Assembly: GCF_050624435.1 (NCBI RefSeq)
Contig: NC_134535.1
Span: forward strand, 127,707,731-127,771,730
From: Tenrec ecaudatus
Lineage: Eukaryota > Chordata > Mammalia > Afrosoricida > Tenrecidae
Reading direction: 5' to 3'
Length of the DNA stretch: 64,000 nt
The notes beneath the pieces are model-generated. The model did not search any database and was not told where the DNA came from. It was given only the letters and a program-made list of their open reading frames with translations. Positions 56,660 through 64,000 of this stretch are shown here, one piece after another. A program made the translations under genes and the position numbers. Position 1 is the stretch's first letter; each line of letters begins with the position of its first letter.

Positions 56660-57105
56660 GAGACGTTCCTTTGGAGACTTAGCCCAACAGCGGTCACTTC
56701 CGTCACCTTCGAAGCTGTGAAAGTCGTGGAAGGTGAATGAGGAAGACGGAAGATTTGCTGCAACTGCATTGTGGTGACGAAGCCTGTCAGAGAACCAATA
56801 AATAAAACGACCTTGGCAGAAGAACCGCCGGAATGCTCCTGAGAAGAGAGGCTGGCGAGACCATGGACATGTTGTCAGGAGAGACCAGTTCCAGGAGAAG
56901 GGCATCGTGTTTGACAAGGCAGCTCGTCATAGCAAAGACCCTCCCTAAGAGGGATGTCTACAGTGCCTGCAGCGGTGGGCCCCATCACAGCGGTGGGGAC
57001 GAGGACGGCTGAGGACAGGGCGGTGTTTCATTCTGTTACGCAGAGGGTTGCTCTGAGTGAGAACTGGCTTAAATAAGCACACAACAACAGCAACAACAAG
57101 CATGC
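56660..57105 (+). mobile_element. RTE/BovB-like LINE 3' end
   Basis: Degenerate C-terminal coding text (ACATGTTGTCAGGAGAGACCAGT, GACGAGGACGGCTGAGGACAGGG) leads to the family 3' end TTGCTCTGAGTGAGAACTGGC and a CAACAACAGCAACAACAAG tail. Confidence 0.78.
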
Positions 57106-57574
57106 TTGACTGCAAGTTGATCCCCATGGATGGGTTCGGTCCAGGCTGACGGGGCGGGTAAGGACTGCAGTGTCGATCAGTGTGGTCTTTTATGGTTTTG
57201 AATTTTGTTTTTCTCCCCCTCTCCCTTTCTGTTCAGGACCTTCCCTTTGATACTGTTCAGAGTGGTCAGTCGTGGTGGCGGGGCACTGTCTGACTCTTCT
57301 GGTCACAGGAGAGTAGAAGCTGTGGCTTGCATGGTCAGTCTGTCCTTTAAACGAGCTGTTTCCCTGAGTCTTTGTCCCATAGGAGATGCAAATGACTGAA
57401 TTTTTGGAAGATTACCGGGTCTTTCTTCAGAAGTGCCCGTAGGTGGTTTAGAACTTCCGCCTTTGGGTTAGGGGATGTGGGCATGAGCCGTTTGTACTGC
57501 TCAGGGACTCATGTTCCTTCAGGGGGGTGCTGACTTTTAGTGTCACCTCTCCTAGCCTATGTAAGTGTGTGGGT
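57106..57574. other. Unassigned intronic sequence
   Basis: No repeat family or exon was recognised. Confidence 0.4.
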
Positions 57575-58090
57575 CTGAGTATATTAGAGAAACAAGTCCC
57601 CAGAAACTCATATGTGTAAGGGAGAGTTTTATATAAAAGGTAAGTGCACATCAAGAACACATCCCAACCCAGTGCTTCCCAAGCCCACAAGTCCAACATT
57701 AGCCCGTTTGTCTGACACCAATCTATAAATACCTCCTCCAGCTCGCAAAACACACACAATGATGCTGACTGCAGGAGGAAAGCCGAATCAGTGAACGTGT
57801 AAACATCTCAGTGCTGGCAGGGGTCTCCACAGGTCTGCTCCAGCACCCAGGGCTGTATCAGGGTAGGTCTACGTGCCTTCTCCTCAGGAATGTCTTGCAG
57901 GAATAAGCCTTACCAGCTAAAACGGAACCAGCTAAGGCAGCTGCACCTTGGTCCGACTATCAGAAAGCAAGAGACCCAAGAACTCAAAAGGCAAGGCTCA
58001 CAGTCATTTATCTCTCCACCCTTCAATTAACCCCACCTGTGTTTATCAGCCAGGTTCCACAATAAACTTTAACTATCTCAGTAAGTAACA
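57575..58090 (-). mobile_element. LTR-like element, related third type
   Basis: The + strand begins near TATATTAGAGAAACAAGTCCCC, then GGGAGAGTTTTATATAAAAGG (complement of a TATA-like box) and ACCAATCTATAAATACC. It ends toward GCCAGGTTCCACAATAAAC. The end text and layout resemble the reverse copy at 54032-54545, but the middle differs. Family assignment is uncertain. Confidence 0.55.
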
Positions 58091-58311
58091 AAATACCTCA
58101 TTCTCAGCAAATGTGTGTGTACAAAAAGAATCCTACATATATCCTCGTGGGGTCGTGATGTTCCTATGATTCTGCTGGCTTATGCAGGGATCTCCAGCAC
58201 TGTGGGTGCTGGCTGCTTCTCCCTAAGCTTACAGACCAAGCTAAAGAGAACATCACTCGTGCTGACACCTGGGACGTTCGTATTGTAGCCATCACAGATT
58301 GGAGACACACC

Positions 58312-60030
58312 GTTTCTTTCTTTTTCTTTTTTAAAGATCATTTTATTGGGGGCTCTTAGAGCTCATAACAATCCATACATACACTGTATCAAGCATATTT
58401 GTACATATGTTGCCATCATCATTCTCTAAATATTTACTTTCTATTTGAGTCCTTGGTTTCAGCTCCTCTTTTTTCCCCTCCTCCCCACATTGTGAACCCT
58501 TGATAAATTATATTTAATTTATTATTTCCTGTCCTGGATTCTGTGTGTCGAGGGCTCTTATCTGTACCAGTGTACATGCTCTGGTCTAGCCGGGTTTGTA
58601 AGGTAGAACTGGGGTCATGGTAGCGGGGGTGGAGGGGGAGGAAGCATCAGAGCAGTGTGGTTCACAACCTTCCTAATGTCTCGACCTTTTAATACAGTTC
58701 CTCCTGTTGTGGTGACCCCAACCATATAATTATTTTCATTGCTACTTCATCACTGTAGTTTTGCTACTGTTATGAATCATAATTTAACTATCTGATGTAC
58801 AGGATATATTTTCATAGTTACAAATGGATCATTATTAAAGCATAGTGATTAATCATAAAGACAAGATGTAATTACATATTGTGAAATATTGATTTCTAAT
58901 GAGAAATAAATGAAATTTTGCCCTGAAGCATGGTGTCGCGTGGGTAACCGTCTTCGCACCAGGTATCATATGTGGGTGTATCTGCATGTGGTGGACCCGC
59001 CTGGGGACAGATAAAGGAGCAGTATCTTGGTTCTTAAGACCATCCGAAATATGTGTTTTCCAATGGTCTCAGGTGACCCCTGTGAAAGGGTCGTTTGACC
59101 TCCAAAGGAGTAGCATTAGTGAAATGTTGTGTTTTGTTGGTGCTATACTGCACCCTGCTGGCCTGTATTTTCCTTATGACCTTTCTGTAAGATGTCCAAT
59201 TGTCTACAGATGGGCTTTGGGGCTCCACTCAGGCCCACCTAGTTCACAATGGTATGATTGATTGTTTTGGGTCTTCTGATGCTTGATACCTGATCCTGTC
59301 GACACCTTGTCATCACACAGGGTGGTATGCTTCCATGTGGGCTTTTTTGCTTCTGAGCTAGATGGCCGTTTGCTTACCTTCAAGCCTTTAAGACCACAGA
59401 TACTATATCTTTTGATAGCCAGGCACCATCAGCTTTCTTCACCACATTTGCTTATGCACCCATTTTGTCTTCAGCGATTGTGTCAGGAAGGTGAGCATCA
59501 CAGAATGCCAGGTTATTAGAACAAAGTGTTCTTGTGTTGAGGGAGGACTTGAGTAGTGGCCCAATGTCTATCTGCTACCTTAATACTTAACCTATACATA
59601 TATGTACATAGACCTATATCTCTGTTGTTACATATAAATATATTTACATATGTATATGCCTGTATTTATACCTCTATAAGTGTCTTTCGCTTCCTAGTTC
59701 TTTGCTCTATTTCCTTTTACTTTCCTCCTGCCCCACTATCATGCTTGACCTTCATTCGGCTCTCAGTAATTCCTCTAGGCTACATTGCACTTGATCAAGC
59801 CCCAACAGGCATTCTACACCCTCCTTGCCATAAATTTTAGATAATTTTTGTGCCCTTGTCCCTTGGTTTGTTGGCTCTCCCATTCATTTCCCCCACCTCC
59901 CACTTTCCTGTGTCGCCCCCCCCCCACCTCCCGGAACCATTGGTCCCATTGTTTACTCCTCGGGATCATTTATCCTGCCTACATGGGGTGGGGGGAGAAA
60001 AAGAAAAAGCCTATAAATAGTTCTGGGTCT
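58312..60030 (-). mobile_element. Longest L1-tail copy (1.7 kb with a nested SPIN), 10-bp target duplication
   Basis: It is flanked by gagacacacc at 58302-58311 and 60031-60040. The reverse strand ends GAGCCCCCAATAAAATGATCTTTAAAAAAG. After removing the SPIN at 58653-59113, about 1.25 kb of 3'-UTR-like sequence remains, with no reading frame. It parallels the forward copy at 36285-37616 along its whole length, including the TATA-rich stretch at 59590-59670. Confidence 0.87.
58653..59113 (+). mobile_element. Long SPIN-type hAT transposon nested in the L1 tail
   Basis: It begins CAGTGTGGTTCACAACCTTCC, includes ATGAATCATAATTTAACTATCTG, TAAATGAAATTTTGCC and TATCTGCATGTGG, and ends GACCTCCAAAGGAGTAG with the final terminus eroded. 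The flanks catcagag (58645-58652) and cattagtg (59114-59121) agree at 6 of 8. The surrounding L1-tail text joins across it (gaagcat...gaaatgttg). Confidence 0.85.
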
Positions 60031-60074
60031 GAGACACACCTATTCTGATCCAGGCACCATGCAAGGTCTAGGAA

Positions 60075-60275
60075 TATGGCAGTGCACAGAGTTGGTCTCT
60101 CCTAATTGCGCAGTATGGGATTCGGGAAAGGCATCCAAGTGGGACAAATCTGAGTGTAAAACTGGATTGTACCATGCTTTGCTGTGTGGTTCGAAGAAGC
60201 CACTCTATCTTGCTAAGCTTCAATTTCTTCATCTCTAGCATAACAGTCAGTCCACTACCCTTAGAGTATTCTGGT
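60075..60275 (+). mobile_element. MIR SINE
   Basis: Text with GTGTGGTTCGAAGAAGCCACTC, TTGCTAAGCTTCAATTTCTTCATCTCTAGCATAA follows the MIR core (splice of gene-like letters in old SINE order). Diverged. Confidence 0.6.
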
Positions 60276-60449
60276 AATAATGAGAAAGAAAATATAGCAA
60301 ACTTAATGTCTCACACTTAATATGAGGGGCCTTCAAGGCGTTTGAGGAAAAGTGGAATTAAAAGATCATGGAATTCTCCCACAAACTTCTTTAACTCTTC
60401 TTGTAGACATTTGGAGAGTCATGATCATTGTTCACCATCTCAGGAAGAA

Positions 60450-60645
60450 GGATTCCTGGTGACCCAAGGGGTTAAGCATTGGGCTGCTGTCCAAAAGGTC
60501 AGTGGTCTGAAAGCCCCAGCCACTCCATGGGAGAAAGATGAGGCTCTCAGCTTCTGGAAGGTTTGCGGTCTTGGGTATCACATGGAGCAGTTCTCTCTGC
60601 CCTATAGCGTCGCTGTGCGTTGGAATCAATTCTACCAGAGTGAGC
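60450..60645 (+). mobile_element. AfroSINE, near full length, forward
   Basis: Forward order: CCTGGTGACCCAAGGGGTTAAGC (A-box side), GGGCTGCTGTCCAAAAGGTC, AGTGGTCTGAAAGCCCC, CCATGGGAGAAAGATGAGGC, TCTTGGGTATCACATGGAGCAG, CCTATAGCGTCGCTGTGCGTTGG. Confidence 0.9.
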
Positions 60646-60784
60646 TTTTCGTTGCTGTTTATTATAGTAGGGATTGCAGTAAAATACAAACCCAAAACAT
60701 CAGTCTTCCTCAGATGACAGTAATAGCTAAAATGTATTATGTCTTAGTGATTTACGCATCGTACCTCATTCGATCCTTCTAATA

Positions 60785-60915
60785 ACTCTGTGAGGTAGAT
60801 GCTGTTGTGAGTTTACTGAGGGGGCATGAGGCACAGCAGAGTTAAATAATTTCCACAAAGTCTCACAGCTGGTAAGTGGCAGACTGGGAATCTGAACTCA
60901 GGAAGGCTTGCACCC
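60785..60915 (-). mobile_element. MIR SINE fragment
   Basis: + strand text CTGTGAGGTAGATGCTGTTG, AGTTAAATAATTTCCACAAAGTCTCACAGCTGGTAAGTGG is the complement of the MIR core. Confidence 0.78.
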
Positions 60916-61002
60916 TATCACTACTCTTAGACATCACGTTATTCCACCCTCTCCATAGACCATCCAGCCTAGTAACGTTAGTAGCCGTTAGCCCTTTGTG
61001 AT

Positions 61003-61593
61003 AGGTAGGTTTATTGTGCCCACCTGGCCAACAACAACATGTGGGATTAACAAGGTCGCAGTTTGATTGGAAGGCAAAGTGCTAAATGGCTCGGTGAGCG
61101 CTCTCGCTCTCGCTCTCGCTCTCGCTCTCGCTCTCGCTCTCGCTCTCGCTCTCGCTCTCGCTCTCGCTCTCGCGCTAGTTCTCTGTTTCAACTTGTGAGT
61201 TACATTACCTGTGGGATTGCCTACCTGTGGATGGTCGCTGGAGCATGAGGTTCCTTCAAGACCTCCTTCACCACACTGCTGGTGCGTACATCGCTTGAGC
61301 TTGGGACTGTCAGACCTTGTCGTCTTGCTGACTGTTGGTGACCTGCCCTGCTGTTTGCTGCCTGTGGCATTGCCCTAAGGAAGACTCAACTGTCTGCTTC
61401 CTTGACCTTGGACCCAGTGGCCTTTGTGAGTTGAAGGACTTCCAGTATATTAACTTCCATGGAAGTGAGTTGAACTGAGCTCTCCGTACTTCTGTGTGGA
61501 CTAATTAGATGTTATATTCCTTCATGCTCTATCTATCTATCTAAAATCCTAAGTGTCCTGGTTTTCTTTCTCTAGAGAACCCTGTATAACACA
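61003..61593 (+). mobile_element. LTR-like element containing a hexanucleotide array
   Basis: It begins near TGATAGGTAGGTTTATTGTGCC, continues AACATGTGGGATTAAC and TTTGATTGGAAGGCAAAGTGC, then a CTCTCG array (61101-61172). It ends CTTTCTCTAGAGAACCCTGTATAACACA. The end resembles those of the LTR-like copies at 48521 and 54032. Short ATCT repeats lie near 61534-61545. No coding region. Confidence 0.55.
61101..61172 (+). repeat. (CTCTCG)12 hexanucleotide array
   Basis: Twelve perfect copies of CTCTCG, one CpG per unit. One frame reads Arg-Ser repeats and the opposite strand reads Ala-Arg repeats; neither is a gene. Perfect units despite CpG decay suggest a young expansion. Confidence 0.98.
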
Positions 61594-62039
61594 CCTTTTA
61601 TATTAAAATAGGAATGGGTGAAATAATGCTTATTCATTGTCTTATTCCATAAAGGCAGAAGTGATTAAAAAATAATTCTCTCAGATCACAATCATAATTT
61701 AGAGCATGATTCTTCCTGGATGATTGGGACCATAGTCAGAGGAGTGGATTGGGTGGGATACTCCCCTTCTTCCTCTGTTGGCGCTTGCCCTGCCTTGGGC
61801 ACCATTTAGAATGAGTCTGATCCATTATTGCGGAGGTGGTTTGCAGCCAAAGGTCAGTATCCTGCCTCACCCACGCCCCTGCCTTGGACCTGTCTCTAAT
61901 AAACAGCACAGCTTCCTTCACTCTTTCCCGTAGCACCTGGCCTGAGTTCTTTCATTCTCTGATTTAACCACTTTGACTGTACCAGTGGGCATGGAGATCT
62001 TCCTTTCTGTCCTTCTAGATGCAGATGGGGAGCTGCTGT
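61594..62039. other. Unassigned intronic sequence
   Basis: No exon or named repeat was recognised. Confidence 0.4.
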
Positions 62040-62170
62040 GTCCTACCAAAGCCCTAGGCTTGGGTCGCTGCTCACTGCTATGATTTGAGCAAGTCATAAC
62101 CCCTCTGAATTCTGTCTACTCGTCTGTAGGATGGGAACCATTACCTGCAATCACCGCAGCACCATGGGAA
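62040..62170 (+). mobile_element. MIR-like fragment
   Basis: ATGATTTGAGCAAGTCATAACCCCTCTGAATTC, TCGTCTGTAGGATGGGAACCATTACC follows the MIR core. Confidence 0.65.
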
Positions 62171-62989
62171 TCCAGTGGCCTGATGTGTTTACTTGGCCTC
62201 TGTTACCTGCAAAGCATAATGGACGTGCTAGCTGTAGACGGAAGGCATCTGTGTGGGCTCAGATGAAAGGGTCTGGCTGCTCCCACAGATGTCTGCCTCC
62301 CATGGTTGATCCTTGTCCCTGGAGAGCGATCAGTCAGGGAGAGTCAGTGTGGGAGGGAGCTGAGAACTGGATCCAAAAGGTGGGGTGTCTGCTCCAAACT
62401 TTTGATCAGAACATGCACCCTTTGATGTAGCAGGGTGGCATTCCCTCCAAATGCCGCACAGAGGCCAACTAGCCCGGCTTCCTTGCCCTGGATACTCTGA
62501 AAGGGATGGTGTAAGCTTGAGTGTCTGGGCCTCAGCCTTGTACCACGCTCCCTCCAGGGCCTGCCGGCCTGGTCTCTTATGAGTTGTCTTGTCGCTGATC
62601 TTCTTCGGTTATGCGATGTCTCCTCAGAGCATAGCAGTAATAGAGGAAGCCTTTATTGGACACTTAAGGCATCCCAGGGACAGTGTTGGACCCTGAGGTT
62701 CAAGAGTTGAAAGGTGCGGAGCTTGTCACTAAGAAATTCACACTCCCATGTGGGAGACTGATGGAAACATTCACAGTGATGAGAGAGGTGTCTATCAGCA
62801 AGACTTCTTCTAGGTCAAGGCTGGCAAATTAGAGCCACAGGGGCCAAATCCAGCAAACCCCCTGTTTGGGGAAATATATAGTTTTACTGGAATTCAGCAA
62901 TACTCCTTCATCTACATGTTGTCTAAGGCTGTTTTTACGCTTGTACGGCAGAGTTAAGTAGTTGTGATTGAGGCCAGGTGACTCAAAGT
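62171..62989. other. Unassigned intronic sequence
   Basis: No exon or named repeat was recognised; a weak MIR-like phrase lies near 62640-62700 (CTTTATTGGACACTTAAGGC). Confidence 0.4.
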
Positions 62990-63165
62990 CTAAGATAGTG
63001 AGCCTGATTAAGCACTAATTGAAAGGTTGGTGGTAGGGGTGCATCACGTGCTCTGTGGGAGGAAGATGTGGCTTTCTGTTTTCACAGAGATGTCAGATTT
63101 GGAAGCCTAAGTTCTACCCTGTCTTGTAGGGTTGCTGGGAGCCAGACGTGATTTTAGGGTGAGGG
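62990..63165 (+). mobile_element. AfroSINE, forward, diverged
   Basis: Forward order: AGCCTGATTAAGCACTAATTG, AAAGGTTGGTGGTAGGGG, CTGTGGGAGGAAGATGTGGC, GAAGCCTAAGTTCTACCCTG, AGGGTTGCTGGGAGCCAGACG. Confidence 0.82.
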
Positions 63166-64000
63166 GGTTTGGCCTGTTTAAGGAGAAAGCTTGCTGACAT
63201 CGGTCCTTCGTCCCTGGTAAGAGGTCAGCCTACTGAGCATTCAAATAAAGAAATTGACCAGTACCCTCTTCCAGGCCTTCTCTATGTACAACTCAAGCAC
63301 GAGAGTCAGAGAGGTGATCGGCAGGGGCTGGCCGAGGGCAGCGGGGAGTTTGGAGACCTGCATGAGGCTTTCGATTGGGAGGCAGGTGTTAGCATGGTTG
63401 GTGGGACTTGGAGGAAGCAATGAGCCCATCAGTGCACTTGAATTGGTGCACGGACCAGATCAGAGTGGGGAGTGGCCAAGGGACTTGGGGGCCTGTGATC
63501 CCAGAGGAGATTGGGTGGCTTTAAAACCATGTTAATACCTCTGTAAGAGATACTGTCACATAAAACCCCAAGGAAGCGCACAATTCTAGAGTCAAGGGGT
63601 CTTCAGAGATCCCTCTAGACCAACCCCCTCAATGGAAAGTGGAGAGAAGTGGCATGAAGTGAAGGGAGGGGCTGCTGGATCTGGGAAGTCAAGGACAGAT
63701 GGGCCCTTGGATGCTGAACTTGTGGCCTAGCTGGGCAGGGGAAAAGGCCTAGAAACCTAACCCCACTCCCAACAACTCCTTTCCAACATTTTCCTGCAGC
63801 GTCTACACTCTACAGGGGGCCCCCATTCCCTTGCCCATGCTGCTAGAGCAGGGCGTGCCTCCGACTGTCTGGAAGTTCATATCCAGGGTGCATGGATGTA
63901 AGGAGCAAAGACACTGGGAGCTCTATTCAGAGCTCTGCGAGCATGCTGACTCCACAGATGGGTGTGCTGGGCTCCCGTGGGAGTCCTTTAGCTGGGCTGG
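63166..64000. other. Unassigned intronic sequence at the right edge
   Basis: Nothing nameable was seen. No ANO2 exon was recognised here, including near the edge. Confidence 0.45.

Larger units (their letters stand above)
3042..64000 (+). other. ANO2: Large ANO2 intron (continues beyond the window)
   Basis: After the gtgagg donor at 3042 no further ANO2 exon was recognised. In particular, I found no peptide resembling the IHAPW block that follows in anoctamins. Large 5' introns are normal for ANO2. The interval is filled with transposable elements, listed separately. A short exon under 60 codons could have been missed by eye. Confidence 0.7.

Noticed and set aside
61063..61248. Arg-Ser repeat protein resembling SR proteins
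   Set aside because: It is the translation of the CTCTCG array; nothing outside the array looks coding.

Overview
This window is mammalian nuclear DNA and lies almost entirely in introns of one gene. Two exons are unmistakable on the + strand, at 1277-1461 and 2724-3041. They encode part of the N-terminal cytosolic region of ANO2 (anoctamin-2/TMEM16B), a Ca2+-activated chloride channel. Both have strong polypyrimidine acceptors and good GT donors, and their phases fit each other. Exon 1 with the start codon is not seen and probably lies upstream. No later ANO2 exon could be found, so about 61 kb from 3042 to the end is read as one large repeat-filled intron.

The repeats point to an afrotherian mammal, most likely a tenrec such as Echinops telfairi. 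There are many tRNA-derived SINEs of the AfroSINE type. Alongside them are several hAT elements with the ends and 8-bp target duplications of SPIN ('SPACE INVADERS'), a horizontally transferred transposon family that among afrotherians is known from the tenrec. RTE/BovB-like LINEs whose 3' ends resemble the SINE 3' ends are also present. The species is an inference, not a read-out.

Layout: 1-3.1 kb holds the ANO2 exons with one SPIN copy and simple repeats. 3.6-9 kb holds a mariner fossil, an old L1, an L2 split by a young L1-tail insertion, and a long SPIN split by another DNA transposon. 10.3-14.8 kb holds a reverse-strand L1 with ORF1 and ORF2 remnants, a large internal deletion and a 9-bp target duplication, then older L1 debris and two short L1 tails. 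15-25 kb is mostly unassigned intron with scattered SINEs, a second hAT family and an AACC/AGCC minisatellite. 25-28 kb holds three L1-tail insertions with 12-14 bp target duplications, then a purine tract and CA repeat. 28-35 kb holds SINEs and a SPIN. 35.7-44 kb is a dense block of L1 tails, an old L1M, two RTE copies and an L1 reverse-transcriptase remnant. 47.7-49.7 kb is an RTE split by an LTR-like element. 54-61.6 kb holds LTR-like elements, L2, RTE, a 1.7-kb L1-tail copy split by a SPIN, and a perfect 12-unit CTCTCG array. The rest is MIR/SINE-bearing intron.

I found no second functional gene, no RNA gene, no CRISPR array and no operon-like system, and nothing that amounts to an undescribed biological system. 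The interest lies in the nested insertion history and its clean target-site duplications.
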